Assembly (NCBI RefSeq): GCF_014635725.1
Contig: NZ_BMDJ01000009.1
Coordinates: forward strand, 150,420 to 214,419
DNA length: 64,000 nucleotides
From: Pedobacter mendelii
GTDB taxonomy: Bacteria; Bacteroidota; Bacteroidia; Sphingobacteriales; Sphingobacteriaceae
Direction: 5' to 3'
Shown here: positions 44,853-54,368 of the stretch, in pieces
Position numbering within the stretch: the first letter of the stretch is position 1
How the letters are laid out: the number at the start of each line of letters is the position of its first letter
Translations under genes and position numbers: made by a program
Notes under the pieces: generated by a model
Seen by the model: only the letters and a program-made list of their open reading frames with translations
Database searches by the model: none
What the model was told of the DNA's origin: nothing

Positions 44853-45545
44853 ATGAATTACATCTATCTGCTCATCAATATTGCGGTAATTTTCTTTCCC
44901 ATGGTTTTATCTTTCGATAAGAAGGTGCATTTTTTTAGCAAATGGAAATTCGTTTTACCAGCCATCCTGTTAACTGGTGTAGTTTTTTTAATTTGGGATT
45001 TGCTTTTTGTAAAGCTGAATGTGTGGTCTTTTAATCCTGATTACATTGTTGGCATCCAGTTTTTTGGTTTGCCACTCGAAGAAATCCTTTTCTTCTTAAC
45101 AGTTCCATACGCATGTGTTTTTATTTACGAATGCCTTAATGCTTATTTCCCAAAAGATAGCTTGCAGAAGTATAGTTTTTCATTAAGTAATTTGTTTTTG
45201 GGTCTTTGCATTGCTATGCTTTTTTTAGGTTACAATAGGTGGTATACTGTTATTAATTTCGGTTTCCTTTTTATTGTTTTGGCTTATGTAGAATACTTTA
45301 ACGTGAAATTCAGGTTTATGTATAAGTTTTACAGGGCTTATCTGGTGTCGTTAATTCCATTTTACATTGTAAATGGATTTTTGACCTCCATTCCTGTGGT
45401 GATTTACAATGACAAGCAAAACCTGGGTTTTAGAGTTGGGACTATTCCATTCGAAGATCATTTTTATTTAATGGGATTACTTTTAATGAATATTTATTTG
45501 TACGAATTTTTTAAGAGTAGAGCAACTGGAAAAGGAATAAATTAA
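44853..45545 (+). CDS. Lycopene cyclase, heterodimer-type fused (CrtYc-CrtYd-like)
   Basis: A 230-residue integral membrane protein with about six or seven helices. Each half contains the lycopene-cyclase-domain motif: FFGLPLEEILFFLTVPYACV in the first half and GTIPFEDHFYLMGLLLMNIY in the second. In other bacteria the two halves are separate subunits (CrtYc and CrtYd); here they are one chain. It cyclises lycopene to beta-carotene, the substrate for the nearby hydroxylase. It starts 1 base after the preceding gene. Confidence 0.88.
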   Translation: MNYIYLLINIAVIFFPMVLSFDKKVHFFSKWKFVLPAILLTGVVFLIWDLLFVKLNVWSFNPDYIVGIQFFGLPLEEILFFLTVPYACVFIYECLNAYFPKDSLQKYSFSLSNLFLGLCIAMLFLGYNRWYTVINFGFLFIVLAYVEYFNVKFRFMYKFYRAYLVSLIPFYIVNGFLTSIPVVIYNDKQNLGFRVGTIPFEDHFYLMGLLLMNIYLYEFFKSRATGKGIN

Positions 45546-45597
45546 TTGTTTTGCAAAAGCATTGCGCTTCCAAAATTGGCATAAAATATTTACTTAA

Positions 45598-45831
45598 ATG
45601 GATTTACCGGTTTACACCAAACAACAGCTTGCTTTACGAAACGGACAGGATAAGCCACAAATTTGGGTGGCTTACAAAGGTTTTATCTATGATATGACTG
45701 AAAGCCGGTTATGGCGAAATGGTAAACATTATGAACATTGGGCGGGTCAGGATTTGACTGATGAATTGCCAGATGCACCACATACCGAAGCGGTTTTCGA
45801 AAAATTTACGCCGATTGGAAAAATAAAATAG
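45598..45831 (+). CDS. Cytochrome b5-like heme-binding protein
   Basis: A 77-residue soluble protein covering one cytochrome b5/steroid-binding-like domain: YTKQQLALRNGQDKPQIWVA at the N-terminus, then YKGFIYDMTES, HYEHWAGQDLTDEL and PHTEAVFEKF. His in GKHYEHW and in DAPHTEAVF are candidate axial ligands. It lies 52 bases after lycopene cyclase and may supply electrons to a membrane hydroxylase. That is inference from position. A hairpin follows directly after the stop. Confidence 0.82.
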   Translation: MDLPVYTKQQLALRNGQDKPQIWVAYKGFIYDMTESRLWRNGKHYEHWAGQDLTDELPDAPHTEAVFEKFTPIGKIK

Positions 45832-45873
45832 CCGCAGATTCGCAGATTTTAATTAATCTGTAAATCTGCGGCT
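45831..45873 (+). terminator. CGCAGATT-type inverted repeat acting as terminator
   Basis: GCCGCAGATT (45831-45840) pairs with AATCTGCGGC (45863-45872); inner CGCAGATT/AATCTG extends the stem. T residues follow at 45876. It begins at the last base of the b5 stop codon and ends the carotenoid operon. Confidence 0.65.
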
Positions 45874-45923
45874 AAGTTTTTATTGGCTATTGTAGTTAGT
45901 TTATAACAGCAATAATTAAAGAT

Positions 45924-46844
45924 TTAAAGTTCTATAGTAAAAGAGCTTAAGCTTACAAATTCCTGGATTCTTGCTGCAACTTCCTTGTCTGTTAAGTTTA
46001 ATAATTTCTCTGTACCAAATTTCTCTACGCAGAAAGATGCTAATGCAGAACCATAAATAATCGCATTTTTCATATTATTGAAATTTACTGTGCCAACCTT
46101 AGCCATGTAGCCGATAAAGCCACCTGCAAAAGTATCGCCAGCGCCCGTTGGATCAAAAACTTCAGCCAAAGGCAATGCGGGGGCAGAGAAAATCTGATCT
46201 TCGTGAAATAACAATGCGCCATGCTCACCTTTTTTAATGATAAGGTATTTAGGGCCCATGTTTAGAATTTTTTTAGCCGCTTTTACCAAAGAGTACTCTC
46301 CAGATAGTTGACGAGCCTCGGCATCGTTAATGGTTAATACATCAACCATTTTAATGGTTTCTAATAAATCGTCCATCATAATGTCCATCCAGAAGTTCAT
46401 CGTATCCATTACAATTAATTTCGGACGGTTTTTAAGGCGTTTAATTACCGTTTGCTGTATTTGTGGGGTAAGGTTGCCCAACATTAAATAGTCGCAATCC
46501 TGATAGCTTTCAGGGATAATTGGATCAAAGTTTTCCAATACATTTAATTCGGTAATTAAAGTATCGCGACTGTTCATGTCGTTATGGTACTTTCCCGACC
46601 AAAAAAATGATTTTTCGCCTGCTTTAATTTGCAAGCCTTCCGTATCAATACCGTGTTTATTTAAGCCATCAATATCTTCTTTTTTGAAATCATCGCCTAC
46701 AACTGCAACGATTTTGCACTTGTTATAGAAATAAGATGCCGCTAAACTGGCATAAGTAGCTGCGCCACCAACAATTTTATCTGTTTTTCCGAAGGGAGTT
46801 TCAATAGCATCAAAAGCTACAGTACCTATGATTATCAGGCTCAT
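45924..46844 (-). CDS. PfkB-family sugar/nucleoside kinase
   Basis: A 306-residue cytoplasmic ribokinase-fold enzyme. The N-terminal region has IVGGAATYASLAASYF (substrate and lid). The C-terminal PfkB signature FDPTGAGDTFAGGFIGYMAK contains the catalytic Asp and anion hole GAGD. MDTMNFWMDI in the middle fits nucleoside- or sugar-kinase relatives. The substrate is not clear. It is monocistronic, with an AATATTTG box (one off the -7 consensus) about 40 bases upstream. Confidence 0.87.
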   Translation of the reverse strand: MSLIIIGTVAFDAIETPFGKTDKIVGGAATYASLAASYFYNKCKIVAVVGDDFKKEDIDGLNKHGIDTEGLQIKAGEKSFFWSGKYHNDMNSRDTLITELNVLENFDPIIPESYQDCDYLMLGNLTPQIQQTVIKRLKNRPKLIVMDTMNFWMDIMMDDLLETIKMVDVLTINDAEARQLSGEYSLVKAAKKILNMGPKYLIIKKGEHGALLFHEDQIFSAPALPLAEVFDPTGAGDTFAGGFIGYMAKVGTVNFNNMKNAIIYGSALASFCVEKFGTEKLLNLTDKEVAARIQEFVSLSSFTIEL

Positions 46845-46989
46845 ATATATAATGTTTGTTTTTTTTTGAAAAATTTTACTGCAAATATTGCATAAATAAT
46901 TTAAAAGCCCTAATATTGCATTCCCAAAACGAACAAGGGTATATGTGCCGCAAAGTACAAATAACCTCGTTTTAGGAAATAACCAGTAC

Positions 46990-47063
46990 TCCTTCTTAGC
47001 TCAGCTGGTTAGAGCATCTGACTGTTAATCAGAGGGTCGCTGGTTCGAGCCCAGCAGAGGGAG
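46990..47063 (+). tRNA. tRNA-Asn (GTT), copy 1
   Basis: 74 bases. Acceptor stem TCCTTCT/AGAGGGA, D-arm GCTC..GAGC, anticodon stem TCTGA/TCAGA with anticodon GTT at 47024-47026, and T-arm GCTGG-TTCGAGC-CCAGC. Discriminator G. CCA is not encoded (CAA follows). A TAATATTG box at 46911 may be the promoter. Confidence 0.97.
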
Positions 47064-47065
47064 CA

Positions 47066-47094
47066 AAATCCTCACAGTAATGTGGGGATTTTTT
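47066..47094 (+). terminator. Terminator after tRNA-Asn copy 1
   Basis: AAATCCTCACA pairs with TGTGGGGATTT (one G-T pair) around a 4-base loop, followed by T residues. Confidence 0.75.
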
Positions 47095-47149
47095 ATGAAA
47101 GAAATGCCAGATGATTTTGGTAAAATTTATAGAATAACCAGAAAAAAAT

Positions 47150-47223
47150 TCCTTCTTAGCTCAGCTGGTTAGAGCATCTGACTGTTAATCAGAGGGTCGC
47201 TGGTTCGAGCCCAGCAGAGGGAG
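47150..47223 (+). tRNA. tRNA-Asn (GTT), copy 2
   Basis: Identical over all 74 bases to copy 1, 160 bases downstream, with its anticodon at 47184-47186. Here the discriminator G is followed by CCA in the genome (47224-47226), which may be chance. Confidence 0.97.
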
Positions 47224-47225
47224 CC

Positions 47226-47260
47226 AATGCCCTTCACGATATCGTGAAGGGCATTTTTGT
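47226..47260 (+). terminator. Terminator after tRNA-Asn copy 2
   Basis: A perfect 30-base palindrome, AATGCCCTTCACGAT/ATCGTGAAGGGCATT, then TTTTGTTTTT. The other copy has a different hairpin, so only the tRNA was duplicated. The rest of 47261-47475 shows no feature. Confidence 0.85.
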
Positions 47261-47475
47261 TTTTAGGTGATTTTCAAATCATTGCTTAGCGTAAATATAG
47301 GCCAGTTTCAGGTTCAAAACCGGTATCTCTGACCAGACTCTGTGCAAACCTCCTAAAAAACTCAAACTTGCTTCAATAACACCTTCTTAGCGAATAGATT
47401 ATAGTTTATATTCTCTGGTTTTTTTGGTTCGATGCTGTTAAAATTGATAGGATAAAGAGTTTTGTTGGGATGGCA

Positions 47476-48372
47476 TTAATTCAAGCCTCGGTACTCATTT
47501 GGCGTAACGCCTGTTTTTTGCTTAAACAATCGAGTAAAATGTTGCTGGTATTTAAAGCCTAAATCAGAGGCCACATTGTTAATGGTTTTGGTATGGTCGA
47601 ATATTTTAGTTTTGGCTTCGTCTATCAGTTTGTTTTGAATATAATCCAATGCCGTATTTCCTGTTTCTTTTTTAATTAAATCACCAAAATAATTGGATGA
47701 TAAATGCAGTTCATCAGCGCAATAAGCCACCGTTGGCAAACCCAATCTTAAGCCTTTATCCGATTTAAAATAGTCGTTCAGCAAGTTTTCAAAACGGCTT
47801 AAAATATCTTTGTTAGCATGGTTTCGTGTAATGAACTGGCGGTCGTAAAAGCGTTGGCAATAGTTTAAAAACAATTCAATATTCGATACAATTAATGTTT
47901 TGCTGTGCTTATCAATATTCAGGTTAATTTCTTCTTCAATTTTTTTGAGGCAATCGACAATGGTTTGGCGTTCTTTTTTGGATAGATGCAATGCTTCGGT
48001 CACTTCATACGAAAAGAAGGAGTAGTCTTTGATGGTTTTATCCAGCGAAGTGCCTTTCAATAAATCGGGATGAAAAACCAGTCCATATCCCGCAGGTTTG
48101 GTCACAACGTCCTTGCTGTCGATGCCATAAACCTGGCCCGGCGAAATAAAAACCATTGTACCGTCATCGTAGTCATAATGTTGGCAGCCATACTTCATAT
48201 CACCGCATTTTATATTTTTCAAGAAAATGGCATAAACACCAAGATACATCCTGAAATTTTGAATGGATGGTATTTCGTTGAAATTAATTACACTCACTAA
48301 GGGGTGAAGCGTATCTATACCCACTTTTTCATTGTAATTTTTTACCGTATCTATTCTGTCAACCTTTTCCAT
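47476..48372 (-). CDS. AraC-family regulator, paralogue A
   Basis: A 298-residue regulator. Residues 1-170 hold a cupin-like sensor domain (MYLGVYAIFLKN, then DYDDGTMVFISPGQVYG). Residues 200-298 hold the two AraC HTHs: LPTVAYCADELHLSSNYFGD and INNVASDLGFKYQQHFTRLF, ending GVTPNEYRGLN. It is divergent from an acetyltransferase-led oxidoreductase cluster, which it most likely activates. A paralogue lies at 62079. The inducer is unknown. Confidence 0.9.
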   Translation of the reverse strand: MEKVDRIDTVKNYNEKVGIDTLHPLVSVINFNEIPSIQNFRMYLGVYAIFLKNIKCGDMKYGCQHYDYDDGTMVFISPGQVYGIDSKDVVTKPAGYGLVFHPDLLKGTSLDKTIKDYSFFSYEVTEALHLSKKERQTIVDCLKKIEEEINLNIDKHSKTLIVSNIELFLNYCQRFYDRQFITRNHANKDILSRFENLLNDYFKSDKGLRLGLPTVAYCADELHLSSNYFGDLIKKETGNTALDYIQNKLIDEAKTKIFDHTKTINNVASDLGFKYQQHFTRLFKQKTGVTPNEYRGLN

Positions 48373-48391
48373 TGTTTTGATTTTGAGAGTA

Positions 48392-48399
48392 CAAACTTA
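48392..48399 (-). promoter_or_regulatory. -7 box for AraC paralogue A
   Basis: The minus strand reads TAAGTTTG, matching TAnnTTTG, 20 bases before the AraC start. The 160-base divergent spacer also carries a near-consensus box (AAGCTTTG) toward the acetyltransferase gene. Confidence 0.45.
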
Positions 48400-48532
48400 C
48401 TAAATGCTGTCGCACCTTCACTAATACAAATCCCAAATCTGTAAAAGTGGTAAAAAGAACCGTAATGTGTATAAAGCTTTGGTGCCCATTTATGGTGAAT
48501 TTTGAAGTATCAAATCACCAAGAAAATTTTGA

Positions 48533-49099
48533 ATGCAAATACCTGATATTTTCCAACGATTAAAAAATGGCGAAACGATTTCGCCAAACGACCCTGAAGC
48601 ACACAAAATGCTGGAGGCATCTTATCATACAAAAAAAGTATTGGTTCAGATGAACAACGAGGCAGAGCCGAGCGAAATTCGGCATTTGCTGAGCCAAATA
48701 ACGGGTACAGAAATCGACAAAACTGTTACGGTATTTACACCATTGCATATCAATTACGGAAAGCACACCAAAATTGGCAAAAATGTTCTTATCAATTTCG
48801 ATTGTATTTTCTTGGATCTAGGCGGTATCACTCTAGAAGACAATGTGCTGATTGCACCGAGGGTGAGTTTACTAACTGAAGGCCATCCCTTAGAAATTGA
48901 AAACAGACACGCACTTGTTCCAAAGCCCATCCATATCAAAAGGAATGCATGGATTGGTGCAGGAGCTACCATTTTGCAAGGTGTAACCATTGGAGAAAAT
49001 TCGGTGGTTGCTTCCGGAGCAGTTGTTTCAAAAGATGTTCCCGACAATACCATTGTTGGTGGAATTCCTGCAAAAATTATAAAAGAAATCAAATCCTAA
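48533..49099 (+). CDS. Hexapeptide-repeat sugar O-acetyltransferase (Maa/LacA/NodL type)
   Basis: A 188-residue left-handed beta-helix enzyme. The N-terminal helical domain ends at ITGTEIDKTV. The hexapeptide repeats run through INYGKHTKIGKNVLINFDCI, then VLIAPRVSLLTEGHPL with the catalytic His, and IGAGATILQGVTIGENSVVA. It acetylates sugar or galactoside hydroxyls with acetyl-CoA. It opens the oxidoreductase cluster, 12 bases before the alcohol dehydrogenase gene, which is unusual company for this enzyme. Confidence 0.9.
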   Translation: MQIPDIFQRLKNGETISPNDPEAHKMLEASYHTKKVLVQMNNEAEPSEIRHLLSQITGTEIDKTVTVFTPLHINYGKHTKIGKNVLINFDCIFLDLGGITLEDNVLIAPRVSLLTEGHPLEIENRHALVPKPIHIKRNAWIGAGATILQGVTIGENSVVASGAVVSKDVPDNTIVGGIPAKIIKEIKS

Positions 49100-49111
49100 A
49101 TCATAACTAAG

Positions 49112-50290
49112 ATGTCATTCAATACATATAATTCGAGAAGAAAATTTATTCAACAGGCAGGAATTGCAAGCGCTGGTTTAGTGCTTGCCGGACCTTTAAA
49201 AACTTTTGCAGAAACTAACAACGAAACATTTATTGGTAACAACATAAAAACCAAAGGTTATGCCGGAAAAGATGTAGCAGGAAAAATGGTTCCCTGGAAC
49301 TTTGAGAGAAGGCCTGTGGGCGATAACGACATTTTAATCGAAATAAAATATTCGGGCATTTGCCATTCAGATATCCATACCATAAAAGGACATTGGGGCA
49401 AACAACAATATCCGCAGGTTCCAGGACACGAAATTGCTGGGATCGTAATTGCGGTGGGAAAAAATGTGACCAAATTTAAAGTGGGCGACCAGGCAGGCGT
49501 GGGCTGTATGGTAAATAGCTGTATGCAATGCGACAGTTGTAAAAGTGGCGAAGAACACCACTGCGAAGTTGGAATGACAGGAACTTATGGTACTCCCGAA
49601 AAATCATCACCTACGGGCATTACACAAGGCGGTTACGCCAATAACATCGTGGTTACCGAGCATTTCGCAATAAAAATACCTGAAAGTATGGAGCTGAAAT
49701 ACGCAGCGCCATTGCTTTGTGCGGGAATTACCACCTATTCGCCAATGATGAGGATTAAATTTAAAAAAGGCGACAAGATTGGCGTGATTGGCATTGGTGG
49801 TTTGGGACACATGGCCGTGAAATTGGCAGTATCAAAAGGAGCAGAAGTGTATGCATTTACCACTTCGCCTGCAAAAGTAGATGATATCAAAAGTTTTGGT
49901 GCAAAGGAAGTTATCGTGGTGAAATCGGCTGAAGATTTAAAACCTTATAAAGGCAAACTCGACTTTATGATTTCGACCGTTCCATATGCTTATGAAATGT
50001 CGCCTTACATTGATTGTGTGAAAAAGTACGGATATTTTACCCAAGTCGGACAGCCTATTAATGGTGAATTGACCATCAATAATTTCAATATGATTTTCAA
50101 TCGGGTAAATTTCAACGGTTCGCTAATTGGTGGCATTCCCGAAACCCAGGAAGTAATGGATTATTGTGCCGAAAACAAAATCTATCCACAAATAGAAATC
50201 ATTAAAGCTTCAGAAATAAATGATTCCTGGGACAAAGTAGTGAACAAAGAAGCGAGATACCGATATGTAATTGATGCATCTACATTTTAA
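49112..50290 (+). CDS. Zinc alcohol dehydrogenase with Tat-type signal peptide
   Basis: A 392-residue MDR enzyme of cinnamyl/YahK type. The first 33 residues look like a Tat signal: twin arginines in NSRRKFIQQAG, a hydrophobic stretch (IASAGLVLAG), and a cut after TFAE. The mature enzyme is complete. Catalytic zinc ligands are Cys84 and His106 with Glu107; structural zinc Cys137, Cys140, Cys143 and Cys151; NADP fold GVIGIGGLGHMAVKLAVSKG. Periplasmic export of a cofactor-dependent ADH is odd; the cofactor could be bound before folding-dependent Tat export. A start after the leader is unlikely, as no ATG follows before the catalytic domain. Confidence 0.88.
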   Translation: MSFNTYNSRRKFIQQAGIASAGLVLAGPLKTFAETNNETFIGNNIKTKGYAGKDVAGKMVPWNFERRPVGDNDILIEIKYSGICHSDIHTIKGHWGKQQYPQVPGHEIAGIVIAVGKNVTKFKVGDQAGVGCMVNSCMQCDSCKSGEEHHCEVGMTGTYGTPEKSSPTGITQGGYANNIVVTEHFAIKIPESMELKYAAPLLCAGITTYSPMMRIKFKKGDKIGVIGIGGLGHMAVKLAVSKGAEVYAFTTSPAKVDDIKSFGAKEVIVVKSAEDLKPYKGKLDFMISTVPYAYEMSPYIDCVKKYGYFTQVGQPINGELTINNFNMIFNRVNFNGSLIGGIPETQEVMDYCAENKIYPQIEIIKASEINDSWDKVVNKEARYRYVIDASTF

Positions 50291-50299
50291 ATTTTAAAA

Positions 50300-50782
50300 A
50301 TGAATGTTATGAAACACTTGGTAACCCTTTTCGCAATTCTCTTTACTTTTTCTTTTTGCACGGCAAGTTGCAGTAAAGATGAAGAAAAAACAACTAGTCA
50401 AAATAATGGGAGTGAAAATAAGAACCCATCAACAACCAAAATGAAAATTACCATAGGCACAGCTGTTTTTACAGCAACCTTACACGACAACCCAAGTGCA
50501 AATGCCTTCAAAGCAAGGTTTCCGCTTACGCTTAACATGACCGAACTCAATAACAACGAAAAATATTACGACTTTTCAAAAAGTTTGCCAACCAATGCAT
50601 CCGTTGGTGGCGACATTAAAGTGGGTGATTTAACACTTTACGGAGACAATACGCTGGTTCTATTTTATAAAAGCTTCAACACTTCATACAGCTATACCAG
50701 ATTGGGCTATGTTGATAATCCTACCGGCCTTGCTGCCGCTTTGGGGACTGGAAATGTAGTGGTGAAATTTGAAAATAATTAA
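50300..50782 (+). CDS. Cyclophilin-like-domain lipoprotein
   Basis: A 160-residue lipoprotein; the lipobox is TASC near residue 25. The cysteine is followed by SKDEEK, an acidic surface-export-type signal for this phylum. The mature domain (KMKITIGTAVFTATLHDNPS, then FPLTLNMTELNNNEKYYDFS and GDLTLYGDNTLVLFYKSFN) is the cyclophilin-like fold found next to oxidoreductases in many bacteria. It lacks an obvious isomerase active site. It lies 9 bases after the ADH gene and its 3' end overlaps the open 5' region of the next. Confidence 0.8.
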   Translation: MNVMKHLVTLFAILFTFSFCTASCSKDEEKTTSQNNGSENKNPSTTKMKITIGTAVFTATLHDNPSANAFKARFPLTLNMTELNNNEKYYDFSKSLPTNASVGGDIKVGDLTLYGDNTLVLFYKSFNTSYSYTRLGYVDNPTGLAAALGTGNVVVKFENN

Positions 50783-50792
50783 ATCAATAAAG

Positions 50793-51305
50793 ATGAAAAA
50801 TCATTTAAAAATGGCGTTGACTGTTATGCTTTGCGTATTGGCAACGGCCTGCAACAACAATAAAAATCAGGAAAAAATGAATACTAACAAAAGTGAATTG
50901 AACAAAATTTTTCCCAAAGGTAAAAAAGGATCAGGCGAAACATTTACTGGAAACGCTTACAATATTGGCTTGGTAGATGCGGATAGTACTTATACCACAG
51001 CCGTTGGGAATGTATATTTCGAACCTGGTGCCAGAAGCAATTGGCACAGCCATCCTGCAGGTCAGATTTTAATTATTACAGACGGTGTAGGTTATCATCA
51101 AATTGAAGGTCAGCCTGTCGAAATCATCAAAAAAGGAAGCGTTGTAAAATGTCCGCCAAATGTTCGCCATTGGCACGGAGCAAGTGCTGATGTAGGTTTA
51201 CAGCAATTGTACATTGTTCCCAACACCGAAAAAGGAATTGTAAACTGGGAAGAAGCAGTAACGGATGAGGAGTATAATACATCGCCAACGAACTCATCAT
51301 TATAA
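50793..51305 (+). CDS. Cupin-domain lipoprotein
   Basis: The start is 50793 (MKNHLKMALTVMLCVLATAC), giving a clean lipobox ATAC; an ATG 24 bases upstream would overlap the previous gene and spoil the signal. The mature ~150 residues form one cupin barrel: VYFEPGARSNWHSHPAGQIL with two His ligands, then IIKKGSVVKCPPNVRHWHGA with two more. A metal site is therefore likely. It probably acts on carbonyl or quinone substrates in the envelope, but that is inference. Confidence 0.85.
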   Translation: MKNHLKMALTVMLCVLATACNNNKNQEKMNTNKSELNKIFPKGKKGSGETFTGNAYNIGLVDADSTYTTAVGNVYFEPGARSNWHSHPAGQILIITDGVGYHQIEGQPVEIIKKGSVVKCPPNVRHWHGASADVGLQQLYIVPNTEKGIVNWEEAVTDEEYNTSPTNSSL

Positions 51306-51361
51306 AAAAACGAAAATTCGTAACTTTTAATTTTAAAAACAAATTATTAAATAAAGTCAAA

Positions 51362-52344
51362 ATGAAACAAATTATCAAACTTTCATTGCAGTTTGCTTTG
51401 CGCTTATCTCAATAGATTCTTCAGCACAAAACAATAAAACAGCAGCTGTAAAAAACGCTGAATTTATCGATGGATTGGCAGAGATAATGGCACATTCTCT
51501 CCGTACACCAATCTTGCGTACGCCCGATCAATATGGAATGCCATACGAAGACATATTTTTCCCTGCAATAGATGGTGTGCCTTTGGAAGGTTGGTTTATC
51601 CCCGCAAAAAATTCAAAAAAGCTAATTATCTGCAATCATCCGATGCCCGCCAACCGCTATGGTTTTCCAGGGCATTTGGAGCCCTGGAAAATGTTTGGAG
51701 GCTTTGAAGTGAATTTTTTACCGGAATATAAAATTCTGCACGATGCCGGTTACAATATTATTGCTTACGATTTTCGTAATCACGGACGAAGTGGTACAGG
51801 TAATGGCGGTATTGTAGCACACGGTATCGTGGAATATCGTGACGTAATTGGCTCATTGCGATATGCAAGGTCGAGGCCAGATACAAAAGATATGCAAATA
51901 GCGCTATATAGCCGATGTGTGGGTGCAAATTCTACATTTGTAGCGATGAATAAACATCCTGAAGAATTCAAAAATATCGTGGCAATGTTAGCATTGCAAC
52001 CTTCACCACCACGTGCCTTTGTGAAAACGGCAATGGATAATGCAAAAATACCTGACGGATATGAACTGTTTGATGAAGCTTTTAAAAAGAAAACCGGTTA
52101 TGTATTGGATGATTTCAGACCTGCCGAACAATCTCAGGCCGACTATATCCCTACGCTAGTGGCTCAGGTAAAAGCTGATTTTTCGATGCCGTTTCATTAT
52201 GTGGAAGAAATCTACAATAACATTTCAGCAAAAGACAAAAAGCTTTTTTGGATTGAAGGAACAGATCAGCGTTTTCAGGGGTACAACTATTTCGGGCAAC
52301 ATCCAAAAGTGATGTTGGAGTGGTTCGATAAGCATTTCAAATAA
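51362..52344 (+). CDS. Exported alpha/beta hydrolase with a frameshift in the signal peptide
   Basis: ATG 51362 begins MKQIIK; the next base run is AAA (51377-51379). With one more A the frame continues TFIAVCFALISIDSSAQNNK into the hydrolase; as written, translation stops at 51413. The catalytic domain from about 51430 is intact: DGVPLEGWFIPAKN, YDFRNHGRSG, and a nucleophile motif ALYSRCVGANST that has Cys where Ser is usual (compare dienelactone hydrolase). An internal TTG/ATG near 51475-51487 could give a leaderless form. The lesion could be real or a sequencing error. Confidence 0.75.
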
Positions 52345-52402
52345 AAGCTATCTGATGGCTTGAACCGTAACAGACGAACGATACAAATTAAAAAATTAAA
52401 GA

Positions 52403-53149
52403 ATGGAAAACAATATCAAAGATAAAGTAGTAATTATTACAGGAGCAAGCAGTGGTATGGGTGAAGCAGCAGCGAAACATCTGGCGTCACTTGGCGCAAC
52501 TGTGGTTCTTGGGGCAAGAAGAGCCGATAAAATTGAAAAACTGGCAAAAGATATTCAGGAGAATGGCGGGAAAGCGCTTGCAGTTGAAGTTGATGTTACC
52601 AAACGAGAAGAGGTAAAAAAATTAGCCGTTGAAACGGTAAAACAATTTGGAAAAATTGATGTAATTTTAAACAATGCAGGTGTTATGCCGCTTTCTCCTA
52701 TTGACAGACTTAATGTTGAGGAATGGGACACAATGATTGATGTGAATATCAAAGGTGTACTTAACGGTATTGCTGCCGTTTTACCCTATATGAAAGAACA
52801 AAAATTTGGTCAGATTATTAACACTTCTTCTGTGGCTGGTCACAAGGTGTTTAACGGCTCTGCAGTTTATTCTGCAACAAAATATGCCGTTCGTGCATTA
52901 ACGGAAGGTTTACGGATGGAAGTGAAACCTTATAACATCCGTACCACCATTGTTTGCCCTGGAGCAGTTAAAACAGAATTGCTGGAACATATTTCTGAGG
53001 CAGATATCCAACAGGCTAATAAAGATTATGTGGGAGAAGTAGGAATTAGTCCCGATAGTTTCGCCCGTGTGGTAGCTTTTGCCATCAGCCAACCGGAGGA
53101 TGTGGATATTAATGAAGTCATCTTCCGCCCGACAGCGCAGGAGCTTTAA
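52403..53149 (+). CDS. Short-chain dehydrogenase/reductase (clavaldehyde-type)
   Basis: A 248-residue cytoplasmic oxidoreductase. The classical motifs are complete: TGASSGMGEAAAKHLASLGA, GARRADK, NNAGVMPLSPI, Ser142, and the catalytic Tyr156-x3-Lys160 in YSATKYAVRAL. GARR after the second strand suggests NADP preference. It has no export signal, unlike the four genes before it. It lies 58 bases after the hydrolase and 41 before the aldo/keto reductase. Confidence 0.93.
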   Translation: MENNIKDKVVIITGASSGMGEAAAKHLASLGATVVLGARRADKIEKLAKDIQENGGKALAVEVDVTKREEVKKLAVETVKQFGKIDVILNNAGVMPLSPIDRLNVEEWDTMIDVNIKGVLNGIAAVLPYMKEQKFGQIINTSSVAGHKVFNGSAVYSATKYAVRALTEGLRMEVKPYNIRTTIVCPGAVKTELLEHISEADIQQANKDYVGEVGISPDSFARVVAFAISQPEDVDINEVIFRPTAQEL

Positions 53150-53163
53150 AAATCAGGTTTTAA

Positions 53164-54180
<1,017 letters not shown>

Positions 54181-54368
54181 GTGCTTCTAAAAAAGCACTA
54201 ACATAGTTTGATTGAGCTTCTTTCCAGTTTGCTTCGGGATGGCCAGATAGTGCCATAATTAAAGGGCTAAATGCCTTTTCTGAGATTGAACTAAATATCA
54301 GTAATTGTTTATTAATTAATTTTTGCGGACGTTGGCCAATGTTGAGCTCTAATCTAATATGCAGTAGA
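54181..54368. other. Spacer with hairpin and a possible minus-strand gene remnant
   Basis: GTGCTT/AAGCAC (54181-54198) may end the aldo/keto reductase mRNA, but no T run follows. On the minus strand an open stretch reads, for example, IMALSGHPEANWKEAQSNYV (54200-54260), protein-like in character and without a start or matched stop. It may be the tail of a lost gene. Confidence 0.3.
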
